64,000 nt of DNA. Origin: Aliamphritea spongicola (GTDB lineage: Bacteria > Pseudomonadota > Gammaproteobacteria > Pseudomonadales > Balneatricaceae). Position numbers and translations under genes: made by a program. The notes beneath the pieces were generated by a model. It saw nothing but the letters and a program-made list of their open reading frames with translations, was not told the DNA's origin and did no database searches. Shown piece by piece: positions 49,753 through 60,891 of the stretch (position 1 is the first letter of the stretch; each line of letters starts with the position of its first letter). The stretch covers positions 1,984,001 to 2,048,000 of the forward strand of contig AP025283.1 of NCBI GenBank assembly GCA_024347235.1. The letters are read 5' to 3'.

Positions 49753-51220
49753 CAAGTTGTTAACGTGCTTACTGATGATCGCGATACCTTCCGGAATCAG
49801 TGACTGATTGATTGAGGAGTAGCCAAGACGAAGGTAATTCTTGTTCTGCTCTGAATCTGCAAACATTGCGCCGCCCGGTTCAAACCAGACACTGTCCTGC
49901 TTACATAAACGCTGCAATTCCAACGCGTCGATTGGTTCAGGCAGTTTTACCCAGAAGCTGCCACCTCCAAAACTGGGGGCAACGGCGCTGCCCGGCAGAT
50001 AGTGCTCAGGGATTGAGCCATTATCTGGCTCCGTTGTTTATATTCCCGGGTCAGCTTGGTGACAAAACGGTCAAAGTATCCCCGTTGCATGAACAGGGCG
50101 ACACTGCGCTGATTGTTCACCGGCGGATGGCGAATAATATGATGGCGCAAGGCTTTGGCTTCACGAATAAAATCTCTGTCTCCCACCATGTATCCGATGC
50201 GAAGCCCCGGCAGCAGGGATTTCGACAGGCTTCCTGTGTAAATTACATTCCCCAGTTATCCAGGCTTTTGAGTGCCGGCGGTGGGGTATCGTTAAAGCTG
50301 ATTTCTGCTTCGTAATCGTCTTCAATAATGAAGGTGTTACTTTGCCGGGTCAGTTCCAGCAGTGCCTGACGCCTTTCCAGTGGCATGGTTACTGTGGTGG
50401 GAAAGTGGTGGCTGGGGGTCGTGTAAATGCAGTCACAGTCTTTGATCTCATCCGAGATGATCAGCCCTTTATGGTCCACCGGGAGGGTTCGGATGTTCAT
50501 GGATTCCATGAGTGCAATGTTCATAACGTCCGGGTAACCCGGATCTTCCATTGCAAAAGTACTGCCTTCACGGAGCAGTGTTTTTATCGCGATGTACAGT
50601 GCCTGCTGGCCACCGATTGTGATCAGAACCTCATCCGGATGTGCAACTAATCCCCGTTTTGAAAGGACGCGCTGAACCAGTTGTTCCAGCAGAAGTGGAT
50701 CATCGATGCGGGAAAAATCAGCCGCCCAGTTTTTAACTTCAATGACATTGACTGAATCACGGATACATTCCCGCCAGCTTGCGATGGGAAACAGCGTCGG
50801 ATCGACCAGCCCGCAGATAAAAGGATAGTTGTAACGGACCAGGCAGTCACTGGGCTTGGATATGCGCGGCAGATTATAGGAACGGCTGAGAAAGAAGTTT
50901 TGGTAGTCGAAACTGTTTTCTTTGTTCGGGGATCAGGTCAGCGTATTTTTCTGACGGACTGTGTTCCTGATATATATCCTGATTGATAAAAATCCGGAAC
51001 GGTCACGGCTGCAGATGAAACCGTCCTGCTTCAGCGCTTCATAGGCCAGTGCCAGCGTATTGATACTGACATTGAGTTCACCAGCCAGTTTGCGGATAGA
51101 TGGCAGTGGCTGATGTAAAGGCAGCTGCCGGTTAATGATGGCGATCGCAATCTGACGGCGTATCTGTTTCTGCAAACTTTCATGTGAGTTGCGGTCAACC
51201 CTGAACATATTTTCGTACAT
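49741..51220 (-). CDS. MocR/PdxR-type GntR regulator with aminotransferase domain
   Basis: This is about 495 residues. The N-terminal GntR winged helix reads RQIAIAIINRQLPLHQPLPSIRKLAGELNVSINTLALAYEALKQDGFI. The C-terminal fold-type I aminotransferase-like domain has IGGQQALYIAIKTLLREG, IIEDDYEAEISF and the PLP lysine in GSLSKSLLPGLRIGY. Such proteins sense PLP or an amino acid and regulate the divergent genes. Missing bases near 50000, 50240, 50655 and 50940 split it. It faces the CoA/TRAP operon over 255 bp. Confidence 0.87.
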
Positions 51221-51475
51221 AGCCCGCTCCGTAATTTCCTGCTTTTTATGCTAGCGGCTGACTGCTTAAAGACAACCGAATTACCTAACTGTACTCACAG
51301 TTAATCCGGTTTGTATCTACTTGATCCCCGAACCTCTTCATATAGTGGCTGCACAGCTGGTTACTTTTTTCTGTTTGCTGCACCCAGACAAAGAGATGCC
51401 ACCAGACCTGTGTATTTAACATCGCTCCTGATACGTGAGTGATAAGAAGAGCTAACAATAAAAGAAGGTAACTCT

Positions 51476-52210
51476 ATGATTCTGTTTGAAATTGTTCAGA
51501 ACGTAGCCTGGATTACTCTGAACCGGCCGCAATGCCGTAACGCCATGAACAGTGAAATGCTGGGGCATCTGGAAGAGGCTGTTGCCCGCTGTGCCGAAGA
51601 CTCAGACATTAAAGTTGTGGTCATCAGAGGCATGTCGCCGGCGTTCTGTGCCGGCAGTGATCTGAATGAGCTGGGTCAGCTGAATATGGATCAGATCTGT
51701 GCGCTGGAAGCCCGTAAAGCTGCTTTTACGCAGCATTGCGCTGCTTGAAAACCGGTTATTGCCAGTGTTGAAGGGGCTGCTGTTGGGGGCGGTGGTTTCC
51801 TTGCCGCGACCTGTGACGTGGTTATCGCCACAGAAACCTCCCGTTTCCAGTGTATGGAAGTGCCTAACGGCTGGATTACGCCATGGGGGTTGTTTTCACT
51901 GGATGCCCGTATGCCTGCCCAAACCGCTAAGAGAGTTGCTTGGGGTTACGAGCCAGTTTACGGGCCGGAAGCACTGGCGCTGGGGCTGGCGGATTATCTG
52001 GTGGCCGATGATTTACTGCATGCGAAAACAGAAGAGCTGGCCGGACAGCTGGCATCAATACCTGCAGTCAGTGTGCAGGCAACCAAGCGCTGGTATCAAA
52101 ATGCCTGCCTTGGTGATGCGGCAGTTCAGGATGCCCACCTTAACAGTCTGTTTCGCGAGCATTGTATGAGCGAAGAATCCCAGGCGACCCTGCGTCGTTT
52201 CACTAAATAA
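51476..52210 (+). CDS. Enoyl-CoA hydratase/isomerase family protein
   Basis: This is about 245 residues of the crotonase fold. It contains AWITLNRPQCRNAMNSEM, FCAGSDLNEL (oxyanion hole) and ASVEGAAVGGGGFLAATCDVVIATETSRF. The usual second catalytic Glu region reads MEVPNGWITPWGLF, which is atypical, so isomerase or hydratase chemistry is not certain. One missing G near 51745 splits it. First gene of the operon controlled by the MocR-type regulator. Confidence 0.85.
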
Positions 52211-52230
52211 GTGTTTGCACGAGATAAATC

Positions 52231-53810
52231 ATGAACAAGTTTTATAGCTTACAGGATGCCGTTGCGGATATTCCTGATCAGGCCACTGTTGCCTCTACCG
52301 GTGTGATTGGCTGGATTACGCCGGATGCATTGTTAAAAGCCATCGGTGACCGTTTTGAAGCAACTCAGGCGCCCCGGAACCTGACGTTTTATTTCCCGTG
52401 CGGTACCGGAGATGCCATGTACATCGGCGGTATGGACCGGGTCGCGAAAAAGGGCTGATGAAGCGGCTGATTGCCGGTTCGTATATCAACCCGCGTCATC
52501 CGGAAACCGGGGAAAGACCCAAGGTCATGCAAATGATCCATAAGGATGAAATGGAAGCCTATACCTGGCCGATTGCAACGTCGATGCAGTGGCTTCGGGA
52601 AGTGGCCCGCCGCAGCCCCGGTTATCTGACCAAAACCGGTCTGGGGACGTTTATTGATCCGGATGTGACCGGCGGCCGGTTTACACCTTCCGCTACCGAC
52701 GACCTGGTTGAAAAGGTGTCGTTTAAAGGCGAGGACTATCTGTTCTATCCGACCTGGGATCTGAACTACGGCATTATCCGCGCCACCAGTGCAGACGCGA
52801 ATGGCAACCTGTCCTTCGAGAATGAAGCGCTGGTGTCTTCCAATCTGGCCATTGCCATTGCCGTAAAAGCCAGCGGCGGAACCGTGATCGCGCAGGTGGA
52901 GCGGGAGGTGCCAAGAGGCTCCCGGAATATCCACGATGTACAGCTGCCGGGCAGTCTGGTTGACCGGATTGTCGTGGTCGAGGATCAGGCGTTTTGTACT
53001 GAACTGGAGCGGGACCCTAATTACCTGGGTGAACAGCGGATTCCTGTGTCTGATTTACCTAAGCCACCACCGGGTGCTGACAAGATCATTGCTGCCCGGG
53101 CTGCTGAAGCGGTGCGTAAACATGAGCTGACTATCTTTGGTTTCGGCGCCTCCGGTGACATTCCTCTGGTGATGGCTGAACAGGGGTTGTTAGCCGGTGA
53201 TCAGGTCTATGACTACGAATTTACCACCGAGCACGGTTCCTATGGCGGTGTGGTCATGAGTGGCTGGCAGTTCTCCGCAAATATTAATCCTGAAGCGGTG
53301 ATAGACGGCATAACCCAGTTCGATGTGATCGAAGGCGGCCTGTGTAAGCTGGCGGCACTGGCGTTCGCTGAATTTGATGAAGGCGGCACGGTGAATGTCA
53401 GTAAGTTTGGTACGGCTAATCCGGGATCAGGCGGCTTCGTCAATATCGCGCATAACGCAGAGCGGCTGGTATTCACCGGTACGTTTACGACCGGCGGCCT
53501 GCGTACCTCTGTGGCCAACGGCAAGTTGTGCATTGAGCAGGAAGGCAAAGTTAAGAAGTTTGTTAAACAGGCACAACACATCACCTATCAGGTTAAGGAG
53601 GGGATTAAGGAAAGAAACCAGCAGGTCTTCCTGGTGACAGAACGGGCGGTTTTCGAGGTGGACGAACAGGGACTGGCACTGATCGAAATTGCGCCGGGTA
53701 TCGAGCTTGAAAAGGACATTTTGCAGCAGATGGAATTCAGGCCTTACAGAATTGCTGAGCCTTTACCGCTCATGGATGCCAGCCTGTTCCGGGAAGATTA
53801 CGTCGAATAA
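52231..53810 (+). CDS. Acetate/propionate-type CoA-transferase
   Basis: This is about 526 residues with alpha and beta halves fused, as in YdiF and propionate CoA-transferase. It has the N-terminal GVIGWITPDALLKAIGDRF, central AIAVKASGGTVIAQVEREVPRGS, and the catalytic-Glu region YEFTTEHGSYGGVVMSG. A single missing base near 52452 splits it. The partner enoyl-CoA hydratase and TRAP transporter suggest activation of an imported carboxylate by CoA exchange. Confidence 0.88.
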
Positions 53811-53857
53811 TTTTATTTCCAACAACACAACCAATAAAAATAACTAAGGAGACAGTT

Positions 53858-54897
53858 ATGTCTATCTCTCATATTTGGCAGGGCATGAACAAGCTTGGCC
53901 GGACCTCCGTAGCCGTTGGTGCGCTTACCCTGGGTAGCCTGTTTGCCGGCGTTTCTTCTGAAGCGGTGGCGGGTAAATTTACCCTGGCACATCCGGGGAA
54001 TCAGGATCACATCTACAGTCAGATGTCGGAACGCTTTCTGGATAGCCTGATGCAGCCGGCGCCGAGCACCTGAAAGTAAATTACCAGCCCGGCGGTACGT
54101 TGGGTGACTGGACGTCAATCTTCGAACAAACCATGCAGGGCGCGATTCCTATGTCCCTGACCTGGGGTGCCTCTGAATTTGATGGCCGTCTGGATGTCCT
54201 GTATCTGGCTTACGTGGTTGATAACTGGGCCAAAGCCACCGACGTTTACGGTCCGGGCGGGCAGATGCTGGATGTGTATAACGAAATCCTGGCGGATCTG
54301 GGGCTGGTGGCCATCGGCACGATTCCGACTGATTTTGGCAGCATTGCGATTCGTAAAGGGGTGAACAAGTTACCGCTGAATTATCCTGAAGATGCCGCCG
54401 GGATCAAAATCCGGGTACCGGGGTTACCGGTAGCCGTAGAGCGTTTTAACGCGCTGGGTTTCAGCCCTGTGCCAATGCCTTTATCGGAAGTGCATACCGC
54501 GTTACAGCTGGGCACAGTGGATGCAAGGACCTTTGCGCCACCGGTAGAGGTGTGGCAGATGCGTGATGTTCTGGAATCTTACATTCTGACCCGTGATTAC
54601 TTTGAGCATGGCTTCTGGCTGGTGAACAAAGACTGGTGGGATGGCCTGAGCCAGGAAGATCAGACCCTGATCAACACCGCTGCCAACGATGCTATCAGCT
54701 GGGCCTGGCAGGATGCCGAGAAACTGGGCGAAGAGTTTTTGCAGAAGATCAAAGGCGCCGGTATCAACGTTGTTGAGCTGAGCCCTGAACAACTGGCAAA
54801 CACTAAGCGGCTGGTATACGAAAACGAGTGGCCGTTCATGGAAGAAAAGCTGGGTAAGAAAATCATGGCTGATTTACGGGCGATTTCCGGACAGTAA
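53858..54897 (+). CDS. dctP: TRAP transporter periplasmic binding protein (DctP type)
   Basis: This is about 346 residues. A signal peptide (LGRTSVAVGALTLGSLFAGVSSEAVAG) precedes FTLAHPGNQDHIYSQMSERFLD, the DctP opening. The Arg of the ligand site lies in GIKIRVPGLPVAVERFNALGFSPVPMPLSEVHTALQLGTVDA, where R-V-P fits the carboxylate-binding arginine. One or more missing bases near 54055 split it. GGAG precedes the ATG. It supplies ligand to the membrane subunits encoded next. Confidence 0.9.
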
Positions 54898-54967
54898 GTT
54901 GCACCTGTGATGCTAAGGAGGCTGCCTGCAGCCTCCGTTATTACAACTATAAAAATCCGGAAGCCCT

Positions 54968-55580
54968 ATGAATAAGCACACGCAATTATCGGCGCAAAGC
55001 CAGTCGGAACATACCTTCAGTTTTGATCCGGAAGTCAGCGAAACCTCTGTAACAGCACATGCGGAAATCGCCTCTACCGGACATCCTCTGTTACTGGCGC
55101 TGGAAAAAGTTAAGCCGGACGCTGGAAGTCATCGCCTTTACCGCGATGGCTGTTCTGGCGGTCTCAATGTTTACGCAGGTGATACTGCGCTACGTCTTTA
55201 ATAACCCGTTTTTAGGTATAGAAGAAACCTCGATCCTGCTTGGCGTCTGGATCTATTTTGTCGGTATGGCGCTGTCTGTACGCCGCAGGGAAAGTATTCA
55301 CGGCGGTATTCTTACTCTGGTAACCCGTAACGCAACGGTGATCCGGGCGGTCCGGCTGACCGGTTCAGTGATCTGTCTGGCGGCTGTTTTTATCTTTGGC
55401 TGGATGGCTATTGAATATGTTCTGTTCGCTTTCAAAGTCGGCAAGCTGAGTCTCTATCTGGGCTGGCCCAAGTCTATCTGGTCGCTGAGTATGGCAACCG
55501 GTTTCTGCGCAGCATTTATCTATTTTATGTTTCAGGTACACGCTGAATATCTGGACCTGAAAAATAATAACAAGGTTTAA
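54968..55580 (+). CDS. dctQ: TRAP transporter small membrane subunit (DctQ type)
   Basis: This is about 204 residues with four helices. The N-terminal 45 residues are polar (MNKHTQLSAQSQSEHTFSFDPEV), longer than usual. The hallmarks are RYVFNNPFLGIEETSILLGVWIYFVGMALSVRRRESIHGG. One missing base near 55115 splits it. It lies between dctP and dctM. Confidence 0.88.
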
Positions 55581-55584
55581 TCTT

Positions 55585-56920
55585 ATGGTGTTTTTCTCAT
55601 TTCGATGCTGGCCATCGTCGGCATGCTGTTGTCTGAAATACCGGTGGCGTTTGCATTTGGTCTGGGGGCGTTGCTCTTTGCCGTGCTGACTGAAAGCAAC
55701 ATCAGCTTTCTTATGCCTCATGGTTTTCAGACTTCCAGTGGTTTTGCTCTATTGGCGTTACCCCTGTTCATCATGGCCGGCACTCTGATGGGTAAAGGCG
55801 GTATTACCGAACGCTTACTGAATTTTATTAATGCCTTTGTCGGCCGTACCAAGGGGGCTTAGGTGCCGTAACGGTGCTGGCCTGTGCAATGTTCGGGGCG
55901 ATTTCAGGCAGTGCGACTGCAGCGATTGCGGCGATTGGCCAGATCATGGTGCCGCGGATGGTCAAGGAAGGCTATCCGGAAGGGCATGCGACTGCACTGG
56001 TGGCTTGCTCATCGGTGCTGGCGATTATGATTCCGCCAAGTATCCCGATGATTGTCTTTGCCATTGCCGGCGGCATTTCGGTGGGAGCGGCGTTTTTGTC
56101 GACCCTGATTCCCGGCTTGATGCTGACGACCATCTACTGTTTGCTGAACTTTGTGTTCCTGCGCAATAACGACACCATTGTGATTGCGCCCAAACAGCCT
56201 TTTACTGAGACTGCCCGGGAAATTGCGACAACCGGTTCCCAGGCATTCTTCTCTCTGCTGATGCCGCTGATCATTTTGGGCGGGATTTACAGTGGCGTAT
56301 TTACGCCCACTGAAGCGGCAGCGGTCGCGGTGATTTATTCAGCGGTGGTGGCAATGTTTATCTACCGGGGAATGACGCTGGCAGGTCTGTACCAGGCGAT
56401 TGTCAGCTCAGCGGTGATTACCGGTTCTATCATGGCGGTGCTGTTCTTCCTGTTCATCATGAGCCGCACTATGGTACTCGAACAGATTCCGAATCAGCTG
56501 GCGGATCTGCTGATATCCATTTCGGACAACAAAATTATTATCCTGCTGATGATCAACGTGCTGTTGCTCCTGATCGGCATGATCGTTGATGACGTTTCCG
56601 GCGGTATTCTGGCAGCAGTTATCTTCCTGCCGGTGATTAAGGCGATCGGTGTGGATCCGGTGCATTTCGCTGCCATTGTCGGTACCAATCTGGGTCTTGG
56701 TAATATTTCTCCACCCTGTGCACCGTTGCTCTATATGGCGGGGGCGATTAATAAGCTTTCGTTAGATAAGTACCTGAAACCCACTTTAAAGTTTTTGGTA
56801 TTTGGTCATTTACCCATGGTGTTTATTGTCACCTACATTCCTGAAATCTCACTGTTCCTGCCTGAACTGGTACTTGAAAGTTCTGATTTCGGATGCTGGC
56901 GGTCAGCTTACTTAGCGTGA
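55585..56920 (+). CDS. dctM: TRAP transporter large permease subunit (DctM type)
   Basis: This is about 445 residues with some 12 helices. It has GFALLALPLFIMAGTLMGKGGITERLLNF, FGAISGSATAAIAAIGQIMVPRM and GTNLGLGNISPPCAPLLYMAGAI, all DctM signatures. Missing bases near 55600 and 55862 split it. The last 15 residues (SSDFGCWRSAYLA) look unlike the family, so the true stop may lie a little upstream. The start 4 bp after dctQ implies coupling. Confidence 0.88.
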
Positions 56921-57018
56921 TGAAAGCTGGGTAAGCTGCCTTGTCAGCCTGTATCTGATATCTGTTCGGCCGTCATGCTGAGCTGGATATGAAATAACGG
57001 GAAACCGGGAGTACAGCG

Positions 57019-57222
57019 ATGAAATGCAACCTTTGTGGTGCTTACACCAGTATTAATTATTCCGACAGCGATTGTGTTAAATGTTTGTTCTGTATGGATA
57101 CAGAGGGATCTAAGCCTGTTTCAGAAACGTTCCGGGAGTCTCTGGAAGAGGGGACTTCTGACCTTGAAAATGAGCTCGTACCTTTAGCAGCACCGGAAGC
57201 GACTACCGGGAAAAAGGGCTAA
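57019..57222 (+). CDS. Small zinc-ribbon-like protein
   Basis: This is 67 residues, intact. Cysteines at CNLC (residues 3-6) and CVKCLFC (19-25) could bind zinc. The second half is acidic and low in complexity. GGGAG precedes the ATG. It is read in the same direction as yegD, 190 bp before it. I recognise no named family. Confidence 0.6.
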   Translation: MKCNLCGAYTSINYSDSDCVKCLFCMDTEGSKPVSETFRESLEEGTSDLENELVPLAAPEATTGKKG

Positions 57223-57335
57223 AACTGCTGTTGACTGACCCGTATGGGACACTCATAAAAATATATCCACCTCTTAGCGGTTTTCCGTTATACTCCGCCG
57301 CCGTTTTTTAATTGGCCTCCTGTAGCATTCTGCTG

Positions 57336-57367
57336 CTTGACCTGACTAAAGGTTCAGGGCTGAACAT
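57336..57367 (+). promoter_or_regulatory. 32-bp shared promoter motif, copy 1 (before yegD)
   Basis: The motif opens CTTGACCTGACTAAAGGTTC and closes with CTGAACAT. It has a TTGACC -35 hexamer, a 19-bp spacer with a TGACCT/AGGTTCA dyad, and GAACAT in the -10 place. Copies 2 and 3 are at 58832 and 60821, all 29-45 bp before an ATG. Confidence 0.6.
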
Positions 57368-57412
57368 AGCGGGTTTCGGTGATTCAACCGGTCATATCAA
57401 AAGAGGTGAGTG

Positions 57413-58778
57413 ATGGCGATTGGCTTTGATTTCGGAACATCCAACTGTTCTGTGGCACATGTAGTGAATAAAGGCGCGACCGGTGCCCAGGTTGAAACCA
57501 TACCCCTGACAGATAACGGGCCACTAATGTTATCTGCTATGTGTGCACCAACCCGTGAGTCGGTGCCGGAATATCTGTTCAGTTGTCTGGATATCAAGCC
57601 CCTGAGCAGTGTCGGGAAGATCTGCTGCGCCGGGCGATTGCTGAAAACCGGGCCGAAGGGCTTAAGGTAAAAGCAGAAGATGTGTTTTTTGGTCAGCAGG
57701 CCCGGGACCTGTACCTGGAAGATCCGGATTTTGTCTATTACGTAAAGTCTCCTAAGTCGTTCCTCGGTACTCTGCAACTTCGAGAAGCGCAGTTGGTCAT
57801 GTTCGAAGACATCGTCTGCGCCATGATGGCCAATGTTAAACGCCGGGCAGAAGCACATCTGCAGCAGGAAGTAGCGGAAACCGTGATTGGCCGGCCGGTT
57901 AACTTCAACAACCGTGGCGGTGAACAGTCAAATATTCAGGCAGAAGGGATCTTGCGTCGGGCAGCGACCCGGGCGGGCTTTAAGCATATTGAGTTTCAGT
58001 TTGAGCCGGTGGCCGCCGGGCTGGATTTTGAATCCGGCCTGACAGAAGAACAGAACGTGCTGGTGGTGGATATCGGTGGTGGTACCTCAGACTGCTCAAT
58101 GATCCGTATGGGGCCGCAATGGCTGCAGAAAAAGGACCGCTCTGAAACCCTGCTGGGCCATGCGGGCCGTTCTGTGGGCGGGAACAATCTGGATATTGCC
58201 ATTGCCTTCCAGCGGTTTATGCCGGAGTTCGGTAAAGATGGTCAGACGGTTTCTGGCACAACATTGCCTTCTATGGCGTTCTGGAATCCGGTGGCCACCA
58301 ATGACGTGAATGCCCAGCGCAGCTTTTATTCCTATGAGAATCTTGATGCACTTAAACAGCTCAAAATTGAAGCCCGTCATCCGGAAAAAATTGCCCGTCT
58401 GATTCAGGTGTATCAGAAGTCGCTGGGGCACCTTGTCGTGGGGAGGCTGAAAAAGCCAAGATTGCCCTGTCGGATGCGCAACAGTGTACCGCCAGCATTA
58501 ACCTGCTGAATGAAGTGCTCGAGGTGCCGGTATTGCTTGAGCAGATGGAGCAGGCCATCACTGAGCCCATGCGACAGGTGAACGGCCTGATTAAAGATAT
58601 TCTCGCGCAGAGTGAGGTAAAACCGGATGTGGTGTACATCACCGGCGGTTCGTCTCGCTCTCCGGTGATCCGCAAAGCGGTTAAAAACCTGTTGCCTGAT
58701 ACACCGATCGTCAGTGGTAATTATATGGGCTCCGTCACCGAAGGGCTGGCCCGCTGGGCGGATCTTTGTTTCCGATAA
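57413..58778 (+). CDS. yegD: Hsp70-family chaperone YegD
   Basis: This is about 455 residues, an Hsp70-like ATPase without the usual substrate-binding lid. It has the phosphate-1 segment IGFDFGTSNCSVA, then VVDIGGGTSDCS and the adenosine segment YITGGSSRSPVIRKAV. It begins at 57413 with AGAGGTG upstream. Missing bases near 57590 and 58440 split it; with them the length matches E. coli YegD. It carries copy 1 of the shared 32-bp motif. Confidence 0.9.
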
Positions 58779-58831
58779 ACGATACGCTGTGTAACGTTTA
58801 ATCGAAGTGTTCAAATTCCTGACTGAGCAGC

Positions 58832-58863
58832 CTTGACCTGTCTATTGGTTCATACCTGATGAT
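58832..58863 (+). promoter_or_regulatory. 32-bp shared promoter motif, copy 2 (before the EamA gene)
   Basis: The motif opens CTTGACCTGTCTATTGGTTC and closes with CTGATGAT. It has the same -35, spacer length and dyad position as copies 1 and 3. The ATG of the EamA-type gene lies 30 bp beyond it. Confidence 0.6.
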
Positions 58864-58892
58864 GGCGTATTCGTTTACGTAAGAGGTGTGAA

Positions 58893-59808
58893 ATGATGAG
58901 TTCAATGTTGGCCAGAGGTAACAGGTTTAAGACGCTGTTGCAGGGGAGCATCCCTGCGCCTCTGCAGGGCATTCTTCTGGCGCTGGTATCGACAGCGTTG
59001 TTTGTCTGGGTGGGCGTGATCGTCCGGATTCTGAGTGATAGCGTTGATCTCTTCCAGATATTGCTGGTTCGGCAGGTCGTTTTTCTAATTGTACTGATCC
59101 CGGCGATTGCCGTGTCTTTGGATGTATTGCTGAAGCCCCGGCGGATGCACTTACATCTGTTACGTATCAGTGGGGCGTTCGCGGCACTGTACCTCGGTTT
59201 TTAACTGTCAGCAATATTCCACTCGCTGATGCAACGGCACTGGGGTTTACACAGGTTCTTTTTGTTGCGTTGATTTCCCGGCTGGCGTTATCTGAAACAG
59301 TGGGTATAAACCGTCAGATCACCGTTATTGTCGGGTTCATAGGTGTGATGTTGGTGGTACAGCCCAGTTTTTCCGATACCTCCTGGATATTTAGCCTGAC
59401 GGGATTAGGCGGTGCTCTGGGGCTGCGGTCGCGGTGGTGTGTGTCAGGTGTATGTCACAGACCGAATCACGGATTGTGTTACTGACCTATCAGGCGGTAT
59501 TCGTGGGGTTACTGGCACTGGTGCCGAGTATTTACAACTGGCAGTGGCCGACATTATATGAATGGGGATTGCTGGCCGGGGTCGGGGTTATATCTTCTGT
59601 CGCACAATGGATCGGTGTAACCGCCTATAAGCTTGGCGAGGCAAATGTGATTGCTAATGTTGAGTATGCCAAGATCATTTACTCACTGATATTTGGCTAT
59701 TGGCTGTTTGCAGAAGTACCTGACTTTATGGCGATTATTGGTGTTGTAGTCATTGTTTTCAGTGCCTGTCTGCCGTTTGTGTTTAAAGCTGGACGTCAGC
59801 GTGTTTAG
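58893..59808 (+). CDS. EamA/DMT-superfamily transporter
   Basis: This is about 305 residues with ten hydrophobic helices in two EamA repeats. It has ILLALVSTALFVWVGVIVRIL, SNIPLADATALGFTQVLFVALIS, and late NVIANVEYAKIIYSLIFGYWLFAEVPD, which is a family signature. Missing bases near 59203 and 59425 split it. ATGs at 58893 and 58896 are equivalent; AGAGGTG precedes both. Probably a metabolite exporter; AzlCD genes follow. Confidence 0.86.
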
Positions 59809-59827
59809 GTCGTTTTTATCCCGGAGA

Positions 59828-60507
59828 ATGCACCGGGTCATTTCTGTGTGGCGCCCGTGAAGTGCTGCCGCTGGCATTAGGAGCGGCGGTTTATGGGCTG
59901 GCCTTTGGTTTGTTAGCAACGCAGGCCCGCATGACTGAGCTTGAAGCAGGCCTGATGGGCGGTTTTGTGTTTGCCGGTTCTGCGCAAATTATCGCGCTGG
60001 AACGTTTGATTGCCGGTGCCGGAGCAGCAGTGGCTGTTATTGCCGGTATCGCGCTGAATCTCAGGTTGTTGCTGATTACAGCGTCGCTCCGGGATGTATT
60101 CGCTGGCCGGCCGTGGTGGCAGGTGGCGTTAGGGGTGCATCTTACGGTGGATGAGAACTGGGCACTTATTTTATCCGCCAGAGCAAAGGGGCAGAATGCC
60201 GGTTACAGTTATCTGATCGGGGCGGGAATAACGGTATTGCTCGCCTGGTGTTGGGCTTCCGTTGCAGGGGTATTTTTGCCACAGCATTGCCTGAGCCGAC
60301 TGCTATAGGAATGGATTTTGCGTTTGTTGCTGCGTTTATCGCAATTTGCCGTTCTCTGTGGCGGGGTAAGCAGGATATAGCCCCTGGTTTGTCGCCTTTA
60401 TTGTGGTGTTTTGCAGCATTCGTCTGGTGGAAGTTGATCCGTCCTGGGCACTGATTCTGGGCGGGTTATCTGGAGCGTGTATGGCGGGCGTGTGTAATGA
60501 TGAGTGA
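59828..60507 (+). CDS. azlC: AzlC-family branched-chain amino acid exporter subunit
   Basis: This is about 228 residues with five to six helices. It has GAREVLPLALGAAVYGLAFGLLA, GFVFAGSAQIIAL and ALGVHLTVDENWALILSARAKG, all AzlC motifs. The start is unclear: an ATG at 59828 lies close behind GGAG and needs an indel near 59840 to join. Further missing bases lie near 60255 and 60390. It overlaps azlD by 8-11 bp, as usual for this pair. Confidence 0.83.
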
Positions 60508-60790
60508 TATTGGCTGGGTGACTCTGGGGCTGGCCTGTGCAACGTTCGGTATCCGGATAAGCGGTATTTTATTGGGGCGACGTATTCCACAAACCGGTTT
60601 TTGGGCCAGGGCGCTGCAGGGGTTACCCGGAAGCCTGATTGTCGCGCTGGTAACGATGTCCTTAATGAGCGGCAGCATTGAAGAATGGCTGGCATCAGGG
60701 GTTGCCTTACTGGTGGCGATCAGAACCCGCAGTCTGCCGCTGGTTATGCTCTGTGGCATCGTCACAATATGTGTGCTGAGAGCGATCTAA
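60497..60790 (+). CDS. azlD: AzlD-family exporter subunit
   Basis: This is 97 residues with three helices, intact. GWVTLGLACATFGIRISGILLGRRI and ALQGLPGSLIVALVTMSLM are AzlD-like. It overlaps the azlC stop, and the two proteins together export branched-chain amino acids in B. subtilis. ATGs at 60497 and 60500 are both possible. Confidence 0.86.
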   Translation: MMSDIGWVTLGLACATFGIRISGILLGRRIPQTGFWARALQGLPGSLIVALVTMSLMSGSIEEWLASGVALLVAIRTRSLPLVMLCGIVTICVLRAI

Positions 60791-60820
60791 TCAGATTATC
60801 TGTAAAGTATGTCATTCCGG

Positions 60821-60852
60821 CTTGACCTGTCTATAGCTTCATCCCTGAGCAT
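60821..60852 (+). promoter_or_regulatory. 32-bp shared promoter motif, copy 3 (before the SRPBCC gene)
   Basis: The motif opens CTTGACCTGTCTATAGCTTC and closes with CTGAGCAT. It has the same layout as copies 1 and 2. The ATG of the SRPBCC gene lies 40 bp beyond it. Confidence 0.6.
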
Positions 60853-60891
60853 TGGTTTTCTTTCTGAAGTAATTAAAAACCGGAGTAATCA

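Noticed and set aside
49812..50315. 167-codon plus-strand open frame opposite the MocR-type gene
   Set aside because: It lies wholly antisense to a clear aminotransferase-like domain and has no ribosome site or recognisable motif.
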